Assembly: GCF_900110375.1 (NCBI RefSeq) | Contig: NZ_FODN01000003.1 | Coordinates: 186,001-250,000, forward strand | DNA: 64,000 nucleotides | Direction of reading: 5' to 3' | DNA from: Flavobacterium sinopsychrotolerans | GTDB lineage: Bacteria > Bacteroidota > Bacteroidia > Flavobacteriales > Flavobacteriaceae | Part shown: piece by piece, positions 34,376-43,330 of the stretch | Position numbering within the stretch: position 1 is the first letter of the stretch | How the letters are laid out: each line of letters starts with the position of its first letter | The notes under the pieces: generated by a model | Told to the model about the DNA's origin: nothing | The model's input: the letters and a program-made list of their open reading frames with translations, nothing else | Database searches by the model: none | Made by a program: the position numbers and the translations under genes

Positions 34376-35920
34376 ATGTCCCAAAACACTTTAGAAATAG
34401 AAATCGAAGACAAAAAAGAACTTTATGCGTATCAAAAAGGCGATATCGATGCCATCTTTGAACGCATAGATAATGCACCACCACAACACCATTTGTTATA
34501 CCAATTGCCTACCGGTGGTGGAAAAACAGTAGTTTTTTCTGAAATAGTACGCCGTTATTTATCACAACACGATAAAAAAGTAGTTGTTTTAACACACCGA
34601 ATTGAGTTGTGTAAGCAAACTTCAAAAATGTTGAAGGGTTTTGACGTGAAAAATAAAATCATCAACAGTAAAGTAAAAGAACTTCCAGACCAAAACGATT
34701 ATTCTTGTTTTGTAGCCATGGTTGAAACTTTGAAAAACCGTATCAACGATGAAAAACTTCATTTGGATAATGTAGGATTAGTAATCATCGATGAGGCGCA
34801 TTACAATTCGTTCCGCAAATTATTAAGCTCTTTCAAAAATGCCTTTATATTAGGAGTTACAGCAACGCCTTTAAGTTCAAATATTAAATTACCAATGCAC
34901 GAAAGCTACGATGAATTAATCGTAGGAGACACCATTAGTTCGTTGATAGCCAATGGATTTTTGGCAAAGGCAGTTACGTATAGCTATGATGTTGGTCTTA
35001 CCTCATTGAAAGTGGGAATCAACGGAGATTATACCGTAAAATCATCAGATGATTTATATACGAATATGGCCATGCAGGAAAAATTATTGCATGCTTATAC
35101 GGAGAAATCTTTGGGTAAGAAAACCTTAATTTTTAATAATGGAATCAATACCTCTTTGTATGTGTATGAAACTTTTAGAGAAGCTGGTTATGCCATTCGT
35201 CATTTGGATAACACCAGTAATAACGAGGAAAGAAAGGATATTTTACATTGGTTTAAGCATACGCCTGATGCCATTCTAACATCTGTAGGGATTCTTACCA
35301 CCGGTTTTGATGAGCCAACCGTAGAAACTATAATTTTAAATAGAGCAACAAAATCGTTGACATTATACTATCAAATGATTGGTCGTGGTTCCAGAAAATT
35401 ACCTAATAAAGATACCTTTAATGTTATCGATTTAGGAAATAATGCAGCTCGATTTGGATTGTGGAGCGAGCCTGTAAACTGGCAGCACATTTTTAAATCA
35501 CCAGAGTTTTATCTGGAAAATTTACGTGACGATACTGAAATCGAATTGTATTTTAAATACAGCATGCCGCCGGATATTCGTGCTAAATTCAGCAAAACCG
35601 AAGTCGTAACTTTTGATGTTGATGAAGAACACAAACTCATTATCAAACAAAATTTGCGATCGAAAGAAGTGCTTGACAAATCGCTAGAACAACACGCTGC
35701 CATGTGTGTAGACAATTCGGATACATTACAAGAAGCAAAAATATTAGGAAAACTGTTAGATGATGATATCGATTGTCGCATCAAACGCTATTCTAAATGT
35801 TTGAGTCAATGCAGTAAAAATTACCGTGAATGGCTTGTTGACGATTACAAATTAAAACTGGTATTGTTAACAGGGAAAAAATATCGCGAGAAAATCATGA
35901 ATGAACCGGATGAAGATTAA
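34376..35920 (+). CDS. DEAD/DEAH-box SF2 helicase (RadD/SSL2-like)
   Basis: 514 residues. Walker A is LPTGGGKTVVFSEI, Walker B IIDEAH, motif III VTATPL, and motif VI MIGRGSRKL; the C-terminal helicase domain runs about 240-370. The last 130 residues are a family-specific region with several Cys (MCVDNSD, DIDCRIKRYSKCLSQCSKNY) but no standard zinc finger. The layout resembles RadD/YejH-type and COG1061 helicases, which act in DNA repair; the role here is inferred from similarity only. Confidence 0.88.
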   Translation: MSQNTLEIEIEDKKELYAYQKGDIDAIFERIDNAPPQHHLLYQLPTGGGKTVVFSEIVRRYLSQHDKKVVVLTHRIELCKQTSKMLKGFDVKNKIINSKVKELPDQNDYSCFVAMVETLKNRINDEKLHLDNVGLVIIDEAHYNSFRKLLSSFKNAFILGVTATPLSSNIKLPMHESYDELIVGDTISSLIANGFLAKAVTYSYDVGLTSLKVGINGDYTVKSSDDLYTNMAMQEKLLHAYTEKSLGKKTLIFNNGINTSLYVYETFREAGYAIRHLDNTSNNEERKDILHWFKHTPDAILTSVGILTTGFDEPTVETIILNRATKSLTLYYQMIGRGSRKLPNKDTFNVIDLGNNAARFGLWSEPVNWQHIFKSPEFYLENLRDDTEIELYFKYSMPPDIRAKFSKTEVVTFDVDEEHKLIIKQNLRSKEVLDKSLEQHAAMCVDNSDTLQEAKILGKLLDDDIDCRIKRYSKCLSQCSKNYREWLVDDYKLKLVLLTGKKYREKIMNEPDED

Positions 35921-35929
35921 TTTCTTTTC

Positions 35930-36056
35930 AAGGAGCTAATCCTGCTATTCGTTGCAAATAAAATTCACTGAACTCTGATTAAAATAAAAGTAGTGTGAAG
36001 TAATCTTTTCTTTTTTAAAGAAAAAAGGAAAAGGATTTCCACTGCTATCAGGGCTA
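35930..36056 (+). repeat. Structured intergenic repeat, copy B
   Basis: Starts at AAGGAGCTAATCCTGCTATTC and ends CCACTGCTATCAGGGCTA. The ends pair (AGC/GCT and CCTG/CAGG around a bulge), and a long internal hairpin joins ATCTTTTCTTTTTT to AAAAAAGGAAAAGGAT. It shares CCACTGCTATC with the complement of copy A (23270-23376). It fills most of the 189-base gap between two helicase genes. Confidence 0.6.
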
Positions 36057-36109
36057 AAAATTACGTTTACAAAACAACTATTTTTTATAAAAATATAAAA
36101 TCCAAAAAA

Positions 36110-37459
36110 ATGCCAAAACAATTCTCTGATTTAGGAATTTTAGCACCCATATTAAAAGCGATTACCGAATTGAAAATTGTTGTACCAACAGAAATTCAGC
36201 AAAAAACAATTCCGTTATTATTATCAAATACTACGGATTTGGTTGGACTTGCTAAAACAGGTACAGGAAAAACAGCTGCTTTTGGATTGCCTATTTTGCA
36301 ATTAATAGATACTGATAAACCAGTTGTACAAGCCGTTATTTTGGTTCCAACTCGTGAACTGGGACAACAAATATTTAAAAATTTAGAGTCTTTTGCTAAA
36401 TTTTTACCCGAAGTTTCTATTGCGGCAACTTGTGGAGGAATTCCAATTAAACCACAAATAGAACGACTTTCATTGCCTACTCACATTGTTGTGGCAACTC
36501 CGGGAAGATTGATTGATTTGATTCAACGCAAAGCAATAAACTTAAAGGAAACCAAATTTCTCGTGCTCGATGAAGCCGATGAAATGGTTACCATATTAAA
36601 AGAAAGCTTAGACGAAATCATCGCTGAGTTACCTGTTGCGCGTAAGACTTTTTTATTCTCGGCAACCATGCCAGGAACTATAAAACAATTGATTCAGAAC
36701 TATCTGAACAAAAATGTGATTCAAGTTAGTGCCAACATGGAAACAATAGGAAATCAAGGAATTGACCATGAATATATTGTGGTGGATCCCATTGAAAAAC
36801 TGGATGTTTTGATGCATTTCTTAAATTCTAAAGAAGGAGAACGCGGAATTATTTTTTGTAAAACGAAAGCTGCAGTCAATAAATTAGCTAAAAACTTAGC
36901 TATCAACCGATTTTCTTCGGGTGCATTGCATGGAAGTTTATCGCAAGGAATTAGAGATAGAATCATGGAGCAATTCCGTGAAGGACATATCAATATATTA
37001 GTAGCGACAGATTTAGCTGCAAGAGGAATTGACGTAAAGGAAATCTCTTATGTGGTTAATTATCATTTACCGGACGTTTATGAAGCTTACGTACATCGTA
37101 GTGGTAGAACAGCAAGAGCAGGAGCAAAGGGACTTTCTTTGACGGTATTACAACCGGAAGAAGTAGTTGAAATCGCTGATTTTGAAAAAGAGTTGGGAAT
37201 AAAATTCAAAGAATTCAAAAAACCTACTGTTGCCAGCATCGAAGAAAACAACACATTGTTATGGGCGAAGCAAATCTTCAAGACAAAACCCAATCATGAT
37301 GTTGCTCCAGAATTTAAAGAAAAAATAAAAACTGTTTTTCATAATTTGACTAAAGATGAATTGATAGAAAAGTTGTTAGCCAATCATTTACTTCAGACAA
37401 AAAATGAAGCACTTTCAAAAACAGAGAAACCAATTAAAAAACAAAAGAGAATGAATTAA
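36110..37459 (+). CDS. DEAD-box RNA helicase
   Basis: 449 residues with all DEAD-box motifs: Q motif (FSDLGI, then PTEIQQKTIP), AKTGTGKTAAFGLP, VPTRELGQQ, TPGRLIDL, LDEADEM, SATMP, GIIFCKTK, ATDLAARGID and HRSGRTARAG. The basic C-terminal tail (KTEKPIKKQKRMN) would help bind RNA. It unwinds short RNA helices, probably in ribosome assembly or mRNA turnover. Its last codons form one arm of the terminator hairpin. Confidence 0.93.
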   Translation: MPKQFSDLGILAPILKAITELKIVVPTEIQQKTIPLLLSNTTDLVGLAKTGTGKTAAFGLPILQLIDTDKPVVQAVILVPTRELGQQIFKNLESFAKFLPEVSIAATCGGIPIKPQIERLSLPTHIVVATPGRLIDLIQRKAINLKETKFLVLDEADEMVTILKESLDEIIAELPVARKTFLFSATMPGTIKQLIQNYLNKNVIQVSANMETIGNQGIDHEYIVVDPIEKLDVLMHFLNSKEGERGIIFCKTKAAVNKLAKNLAINRFSSGALHGSLSQGIRDRIMEQFREGHINILVATDLAARGIDVKEISYVVNYHLPDVYEAYVHRSGRTARAGAKGLSLTVLQPEEVVEIADFEKELGIKFKEFKKPTVASIEENNTLLWAKQIFKTKPNHDVAPEFKEKIKTVFHNLTKDELIEKLLANHLLQTKNEALSKTEKPIKKQKRMN

Positions 37460-37480
37460 TCAAATTTCATTCTCTTTTGT
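37441..37480. terminator. Hairpin overlapping the helicase stop codon
   Basis: A 15-bp stem (37441-37455 with 37466-37480) spans the last codons and stop of the helicase gene and lies before the convergent MFS gene end (37487). There is no long T run beyond the stem, so termination may be moderate. Confidence 0.55.
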
Positions 37481-37486
37481 GAACAA

Positions 37487-38716
37487 TTAATGAACTATTA
37501 CAATTTCTTCATCACCGGAAGTTGTAATAGTTTTTTTTATGTTTCGTTTTCCAAAAATTAAAATAATCAGTGCCAGAATTGTAGACACTGTCATAATCCA
37601 AACCATTGGTAACATAGAATTTTTAACAAAAACGCCCACTGCAAAAGAAGCCAAAGCACCTAATCCTAACTGAATCGCGCCCATCAATGCTGAGGCACTT
37701 CCGGCATTTCTTGAGAAAGGAGCAAGGGTAAGTCCCGCAGTATTGGGATTTGAGATGCCCAAACACGCCAAAAATAAAAACAACATGGCTATAGTTTCAT
37801 ACAAACCTAAAAGATCATTTATTGCTAAAATCAGAAATAAAATACTGATCACTGCCTGTGAAATCAATGCGCCTAGAATCATTTGCTCACTGTTGAACTT
37901 TCTTAATAACAATGAATTTAATTGGCTGGCACTTATAAAACTTAAGGACATAAAGGCAAATATCCAGCCATACGTTTTCCCATCCACTTCAAAAATATCC
38001 ATAAATAAAATAGGAGAAGCTGCAACATAAGTAAACAATCCTGAGAAAGCGATCGCTCCAGCAAAAGCGTATGTATAAAATTGAGGTTCTTTCAGAATGC
38101 TAATAAAGTTGCTGATAATAGGTTTTGGTTTTAAAGAAATAGAAGTATCAGGCAAATAGCTGTTTGGTAAAACGATTTGGGCAGCTATAAGAATTACAAT
38201 TCCCATGCACATCAAGATAAAAAATACGGTATGCCAGCCATAATCTTCGGTAACGTAACCACCAATAGTCGGCGCTAACATTGGTGAAAGCCCGACAACT
38301 AACATTAATAAAGAAAATACTTTTGGAATATCTTTCACAGGAAATAAATCCCGAACCATAGAAACAGAAGCTACTGTTGCAGCACAACTGCCCACAGCCT
38401 GAATGAATCGTAATCCAATAAAAGTATCAATATCAGTTACAAAAACGCAACCTAATGACGCTAATATGTAAACTAACAATCCTATAAATAAAGGTTTTTT
38501 TCGACCAAAACGGTCTAATAAAGGTCCATAAAGCAATTGTCCTGCGGAAATTCCGACAAAATAACTGGATAAAGTCATCGAAACATTGGCAACCGAAGTA
38601 TTCAAGTCTTTAGCAATCCCAGCAAATCCCGGTAAATACATGTCTATTGAAAAAGGACCTAAAGCTGTTAATGAGCCTAAAATCAGGATCAATTTGATAT
38701 ATCGTGTTTTTGTCAT
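37487..38716 (-). CDS. Bcr/CflA-type multidrug MFS exporter
   Basis: 409 residues, twelve predicted membrane helices. The drug:proton antiporter-1 group is shown by PFSIDMYLPGFAGIAKDL near the N-terminus, GQLLYGPLLDRFGRKKPL (MFS motif A) and RFIQAVGSCAATVASVSMVRD. It exports small hydrophobic drugs from the cytoplasm. Transcribed alone on the minus strand. Confidence 0.92.
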   Translation of the reverse strand: MTKTRYIKLILILGSLTALGPFSIDMYLPGFAGIAKDLNTSVANVSMTLSSYFVGISAGQLLYGPLLDRFGRKKPLFIGLLVYILASLGCVFVTDIDTFIGLRFIQAVGSCAATVASVSMVRDLFPVKDIPKVFSLLMLVVGLSPMLAPTIGGYVTEDYGWHTVFFILMCMGIVILIAAQIVLPNSYLPDTSISLKPKPIISNFISILKEPQFYTYAFAGAIAFSGLFTYVAASPILFMDIFEVDGKTYGWIFAFMSLSFISASQLNSLLLRKFNSEQMILGALISQAVISILFLILAINDLLGLYETIAMLFLFLACLGISNPNTAGLTLAPFSRNAGSASALMGAIQLGLGALASFAVGVFVKNSMLPMVWIMTVSTILALIILIFGKRNIKKTITTSGDEEIVIVH

Positions 38717-38848
38717 TTCGGAATTGCTTATGAAAATTGGAATTTTTTTAAATTTTTTGCAAAGGTAAATATTTAAGGTGCGAATAGAAGCAGTTTCCCT
38801 AATAATATTGCAGATTAAAGCAATCTATCGATTAAAAAAAATAGCAAT

Positions 38849-39583
38849 CTAAATATTGATTAAGTATGATTCCTTATAAATTTTTTGATAAACGTCTTTG
38901 CTGAACATAAACAGTTGAGAAGGTCTTTTTGAAACGCCAACTTGCTTTTCATCCAGAGCAATAATATACTTTTTCGTTAGCAGTTTTCTCCTGAAATTGC
39001 GATTATCCATTTCATTTCCCAGTATAGATTCATAAGTGTCCTGCAATTCATTGAAGGTAAATTTATCTGGTAAAAGTTCAAAAATAATAGGTTTATACAC
39101 TGCTTTTTCTTTTAAATCAGCATAGGCTTCATTGATAATATCTTTGTGATCAAATCCTAATTCCGGTAAATCATTCACAGGAAACCATTGCGGATGGTGT
39201 TTGTTATTTTCTAAATTTACTTCTTGAGTTTTTAATAAAAAATAATAAGCGATGGTTATGGTTCGTTGGTTAAAATTTTCATTTTTGGCCCAAATAACAT
39301 CTTTTTCATTCATCAAACGATTTGGGTCTCCAAAAACTTTAAATTGTTTTTTATAAACATTATCAAGTCCTGTTAACTCCTTCAAAACTCTGGTTGCAGT
39401 TTCATCTATGGTTTCCTGCTCAAATGTATGGTAGCCTGTAAGAACATAATCGTTAACCAACGGCTCCTGATTTTCCTTAGATTCTAAATAGCGTTTTATT
39501 AATAATACGTTAAGTGATTTTGTATTGGCGTCAAACCCAAAAACGACGCAGTCTACAGAAATATTTGGAATTATTTTAGACAT
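38849..39583 (-). CDS. NUDIX-domain transcriptional regulator (NrtR/AraR-like)
   Basis: 244 residues: NUDIX-fold domain (1-~145), then a winged-helix domain with FTFNELQDTYESILG and NRDFRRKL-type sequence (here MDNRNFRRKLL) seen in NrtR-like regulators. The NUDIX box is degenerate: after the glycine, the catalytic RExxEE is RVLKEL, so hydrolysis is unlikely and the fold probably binds a ligand. In Bacteroides a member of this family (AraR) controls arabinose genes. Here it is divergent from the sugar operon starting at 40055, with 471 bases between, so I infer that it controls that operon. Confidence 0.85.
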   Translation of the reverse strand: MSKIIPNISVDCVVFGFDANTKSLNVLLIKRYLESKENQEPLVNDYVLTGYHTFEQETIDETATRVLKELTGLDNVYKKQFKVFGDPNRLMNEKDVIWAKNENFNQRTITIAYYFLLKTQEVNLENNKHHPQWFPVNDLPELGFDHKDIINEAYADLKEKAVYKPIIFELLPDKFTFNELQDTYESILGNEMDNRNFRRKLLTKKYIIALDEKQVGVSKRPSQLFMFSKDVYQKIYKESYLINI

Positions 39584-39823
39584 AATAAAATAGTGAGAAT
39601 ATAATTATTTTTTTGAAAGATAGTAATGTTTTACAAAACCTTCTAATACTACAAAACTAATCATTTATTTATAATTATATATCTATATAAATAGATTCAT
39701 TTTTCATATTAAACGTCACTATTACGTTATAATTATTTTGTAACAGATTAATTATTATTTATTAAAAACACACGTTATAGGCTTTAAATATGCTATTAAT
39801 AAATATATATTTACTTTTTTTTG

Positions 39824-39852
39824 TTGTAAATTAAAAAAATATAATATATTTG
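39824..39852 (+). promoter_or_regulatory. Sugar operon promoter
   Basis: TTG (39824-39826), an 18-base spacer, then TATATTTG (39845-39852), a full consensus match. The start site would fall near 39858, leaving a leader of about 195 bases. Confidence 0.65.
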
Positions 39853-39868
39853 AAAAATAATATTCAAA
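39849..39868. promoter_or_regulatory. Candidate operator overlapping the sugar operon start site
   Basis: TTTGAA (39849-39854) and TTCAAA (39863-39868) form an inverted repeat with eight bases between, covering the -7 element and the likely start site. A repressor bound here would block initiation; the NUDIX regulator is the obvious candidate. Confidence 0.4.
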
Positions 39869-40054
39869 ATGACGCTTATTGTTGTAAAACTATAATACTA
39901 TTCATAAACCTAAATTTTACACCAGAAATCGATTTGAGTATTTGATATATTAAGAGCAGAAAAAAACAAAATTTAAGTAAAAAATAGTTACCATTTATAA
40001 AATTTAAAACCACCAAAAAACATATTAAATCCCTTTTTTTAAATAAACATTTAT

Positions 40055-41437
40055 ATGCAAAAAGCACTTTTTATATTCTTATTTTCGATACTGTTCATGC
40101 CAATTTATTCACAGGTGGTCATAACTAATTCGAATTTTTCATTAGGAACAACAGGTCGTATTGGAGTTGGGCTTTCGCCAAATGGTGAAGGAAATATGTG
40201 GAAACCTTTGAATCTTTCCGGTCAAGGTTCCTTAGGTGGTCGTTTAGAGCAAACGGACTATATCGATATATTACCTGCCATCCATTTTACTCCAAAAATC
40301 AACGGCAAAGACAGCACAAACGTAACGTTCCAAATGCGTTTGGGAATGTATTCTGCCAATGGTCAGTTTGTGGGAAATGTAAGTTCTCGTTCTAATAATG
40401 GGTTGACATTTATTCTTCCCGAAGCGTATATTGAAGCCAGAAATATCATGGGAAGCAAATGGTCGGCTTGGGCAGGATCTCGTTTTCGCCGCTATGATGA
40501 CATTCACATCAGTGATTATTTTTATTTTGATGATCATTCCGCGCAAGGTTTTGGCGTAAGCCATAAAAATACGGAACTAACCATGTTGATGCCCGCTTCT
40601 GCTGATTCAACAAATGTGTATCCTTACAATTATGAAGTTACTGTTGCCGGCGCAACAAATCCTGCTATTCGCCAACGCATGGTTTGGATTGGAGAACATA
40701 GTATTCACTTGAAAAATGATAATGTGATGAAACTTTTGGGTGAATTTCATTATGTTGCTGCCAACTCAAAAAATGCTTCTAAAAACTATCCATCGGATAA
40801 CGGCTGGGTCGCTGGAATTAAATACAATAATCCATTCAAAACTGCTTTACCGGGTTCGTTCAATCAGCTTTCGGTACGATATGGTTCCGGTATTGCAAAT
40901 GGGGGCGATAACGGAAACACTTTTACTTGGGCAACTTACGGAGCGCCAGATTCTGAAGGAAAATATACAAATGCGTATTCCTTTACCATGGTGGAGCATT
41001 TTCTGCTAAACCTCTCGCAGAAATTCAGTATCAACGGATATGGCGTTTTCACAAAAAGCAAAGGTGGTTCTGCCAATACGAATACGGACGAGTATTTCAA
41101 TGGTAATCAATTATATAATCAAAAAACGGATTTCGTAGTTGGTTTCAGAAGTTTTTATTATGTAACGAAGTGGTTGCACTTAATCGAAGAAGTACATTAT
41201 GCAGTACGAAAAGATGGAGATAATCCAGAAGCCAATATGTGGAAATTCTCTTTTGTTCCTACCATAGTTCCGTTAGGAAAAAAAGACCCTTGGAGCCGTC
41301 CGCATATTCGCCTTGTTTGCACGTTGGCGCACTACAACGATTACGCCAGCAATCATAACTATTCTCCTTTTTTACAAGTGAACCAAAAACGTTGGGGCTC
41401 TTTTATTGGAGTAAAAACAGAATGGTGGTTATTTTAA
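40055..41437 (+). CDS. Carbohydrate porin (LamB-like outer-membrane channel)
   Basis: 460 residues with a signal peptide (cut after PIYSQ). The rest is beta-strand rich, with aromatic and Gly motifs of sugar porins: GRIGVGLSPNGEGNMWKP, GGRLEQTDYIDI, SKWSAWAGSRFRRYDDIHISDYFY and an aromatic C-terminal strand ending EWWLF. It would let a sugar cross the outer membrane without a TonB-type SusC/SusD pair. First gene of the sugar operon. Confidence 0.85.
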   Translation: MQKALFIFLFSILFMPIYSQVVITNSNFSLGTTGRIGVGLSPNGEGNMWKPLNLSGQGSLGGRLEQTDYIDILPAIHFTPKINGKDSTNVTFQMRLGMYSANGQFVGNVSSRSNNGLTFILPEAYIEARNIMGSKWSAWAGSRFRRYDDIHISDYFYFDDHSAQGFGVSHKNTELTMLMPASADSTNVYPYNYEVTVAGATNPAIRQRMVWIGEHSIHLKNDNVMKLLGEFHYVAANSKNASKNYPSDNGWVAGIKYNNPFKTALPGSFNQLSVRYGSGIANGGDNGNTFTWATYGAPDSEGKYTNAYSFTMVEHFLLNLSQKFSINGYGVFTKSKGGSANTNTDEYFNGNQLYNQKTDFVVGFRSFYYVTKWLHLIEEVHYAVRKDGDNPEANMWKFSFVPTIVPLGKKDPWSRPHIRLVCTLAHYNDYASNHNYSPFLQVNQKRWGSFIGVKTEWWLF

Positions 41438-41461
41438 TAAATAAATTTAAATTATATAGAT

Positions 41462-42310
41462 ATGCCAATTTTTGGAACGACAATTTTATCATTTATCCCC
41501 GGATGGAGTGCCGATGGAGGACGTTTTGCAATAGAAAAGACCGCAGAATATGGTTTTGATATGCTTGAAATAATCTTGCCAAGTTCATTAGATTTCGATG
41601 CTAAAACAACAAAAAAACTACTAGACGATAATCGTATTTCAGGTCGTTGTACATTGAATTTACCCGCAAATTGTCACATTCCTTTATATCCGGAGCAAGC
41701 CACATCGATTATTAAATCCGCTCTTGACAAAGTAGCTGAAATGGACGGTGATTTTTTAGGAGGAGTTTTGCATTCCGCCATTGGAACATTCACTGGAAAT
41801 CCTTGTACAAAAGAGGAAAGGATAATTATTCAACAAGTGTTCACGGAACTTGCCGATTATGCCAACAAAAGAAATATCACTATTGCTCCTGAACCCATTA
41901 ATCGGTATGAAAGTTACGTTTTTACTGCTGCAGATGAAGTATTGGATATGATTGAATCTATTGGAAAACCTAGTATAGGATTGCATCTGGATACTTTTCA
42001 CATGAATATTGAAGAACGAAATTTCTACGATCCCATTATTCGTGCCGGAAATAGATTAAAACATGTGCATATAACAGAAAGTGATCGCGGAATGACTGGT
42101 GAAGGCAATGTGCATTGGGATGATTTTTTCAAAGCTTTAGCAACCATTAACTATCAAGGTCCACTTGTTCTGGAGAATTTTTCTTCACAAATTACAGCAT
42201 TAGTTGGTCCAACTTCCTTGTGGAGACCTTCAAAATACAACTCGGAAGATCTTGCCAAGAGGAGTCTTGCTTTTATGAAGAAGATGGTTGGAAAATGGTA
42301 TGCGAATTAA
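41462..42310 (+). CDS. TIM-barrel sugar epimerase (D-tagatose/D-psicose 3-epimerase family)
   Basis: 282 residues. Metal ligands are placed as in ketose 3-epimerases: Glu in IAPEPINRYE, Asp in GLHLDTFHMN, His in LKHVHITESDRG and Glu in PLVLENF. The ESDRG and HLDTFHMN motifs favour the tagatose/psicose 3-epimerase group over hydroxypyruvate isomerase, though that cannot be excluded. With the downstream fructokinase it could turn a rare ketose into fructose before phosphorylation. Confidence 0.85.
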   Translation: MPIFGTTILSFIPGWSADGGRFAIEKTAEYGFDMLEIILPSSLDFDAKTTKKLLDDNRISGRCTLNLPANCHIPLYPEQATSIIKSALDKVAEMDGDFLGGVLHSAIGTFTGNPCTKEERIIIQQVFTELADYANKRNITIAPEPINRYESYVFTAADEVLDMIESIGKPSIGLHLDTFHMNIEERNFYDPIIRAGNRLKHVHITESDRGMTGEGNVHWDDFFKALATINYQGPLVLENFSSQITALVGPTSLWRPSKYNSEDLAKRSLAFMKKMVGKWYAN

Positions 42311-42371
42311 CTATAATTAAATCTAAAAAAAGTAATTATTCAATGCTTTTTTTACAAAAAATCGCAAAAAA

Positions 42372-43310
42372 ATGAAAAAGAAATTAAACGGTGTTTGTTT
42401 TGGAGAAATCCTTTTTGATGTATTTCTGGAGCATAAAAAAATTGGTGGAGCTCCGCTAAATGTGGCTTCAAGATTAAGTTCGCTAGGAGGGGAGGTTTCC
42501 GTTATCAGTGGAGTAGGGAACGATTTAAACGGAAAAGAATTAATAGAGTATTTGAATGTTTCAGGAATTAACACTGATGCTGTTCAAGTAAAGGATAATT
42601 ATCCAACGGGTTTAGTTAACGTTATTTTGAATGAAAAAGGAAATGCTTCTTATGACATCAATTATCCTTCGGCGTGGGACAAAATCGAAACTTCAAACGA
42701 GAATATTTCAATTGTTGAAAAAGCAGACTTTTTTGTCTATGGAAGTTTGTCTTCAAGAGATTCAGTTTCCAGAAATACATTGGAACAACTTTTAGCGGTA
42801 GCAAAATATAAAATATTTGATGTGAATTTAAGAGTGCCGCATTACACCAAGAAAAATGTTTTGGATTTATTGCAAGTATCTGATTTCATAAAGTTTAACG
42901 ATGATGAGCTAAATGAAATTTGCGAAGATTTAAATTCGAATAAAAAGTCATTAGAGCAAAATATTAAATTCATTGCTAAGGAAACCAATACTGATACGGT
43001 TTGTGTCACTTTAGGATCTCATGGTGCGGTATTGTATTGCAATGATACCTTTTATCATAACTGTGGATTCAAAGTTAATGTTGTTGATACTGTAGGTTCC
43101 GGGGATTCATTTTTGGCTTCCTTAATAATAATGTTACTCAATGGAGAAGATCCTCAATACGCTATTAATTTTGCCAGTGCAGTTGGTGCAATTGTCGCCC
43201 AAAACGAAGGAGCAAACCCAGTAATTTCATCCTCGGAAATAGATGATTTTTTATCTGGTTTTGACAAAACAGATTCTAAAACCAAGGAAATTTCTACTAT
43301 TCATAACTAA
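42372..43310 (+). CDS. PfkB-family fructokinase-like sugar kinase
   Basis: 312 residues. The N-terminal GEILFDV and GGAPLNVASRLSSLGG are typical of fructokinases, and the catalytic base is in DTVGSGDSFLASL near residue 245. ATP-dependent phosphorylation of fructose to fructose 6-phosphate is the likely reaction. It lies 61 bases after the epimerase gene and 20 before the permease gene. Confidence 0.9.
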   Translation: MKKKLNGVCFGEILFDVFLEHKKIGGAPLNVASRLSSLGGEVSVISGVGNDLNGKELIEYLNVSGINTDAVQVKDNYPTGLVNVILNEKGNASYDINYPSAWDKIETSNENISIVEKADFFVYGSLSSRDSVSRNTLEQLLAVAKYKIFDVNLRVPHYTKKNVLDLLQVSDFIKFNDDELNEICEDLNSNKKSLEQNIKFIAKETNTDTVCVTLGSHGAVLYCNDTFYHNCGFKVNVVDTVGSGDSFLASLIIMLLNGEDPQYAINFASAVGAIVAQNEGANPVISSSEIDDFLSGFDKTDSKTKEISTIHN

Positions 43311-43330
43311 CAAATTAAACCAACCAAACA

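Larger units (their letters stand above)
39584..40054. other. Divergent control region of the sugar operon
   Basis: 471 bases, very A+T rich, no gene. It holds a strong plus-strand promoter (39824-39852), an inverted repeat over its start site (39849-39868), a direct repeat TTGTTGTAAA at 39821-39830 and 39879-39888, and a minus-strand -7 match (39652-39659, read TAGTTTTG) for the NUDIX regulator. The ~195-base leader before the porin gene has no obvious terminator. Confidence 0.6.

Noticed and set aside
36001..36062. Simple intrinsic terminator after the first helicase gene
   Set aside because: The hairpin is internal to the larger repeat copy B and is not followed by a T run.
39590..39890. 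CRISPR-like short repeats in the A+T-rich divergent region
   Set aside because: Only one 10-base direct repeat is present, without regular spacing or cas genes.
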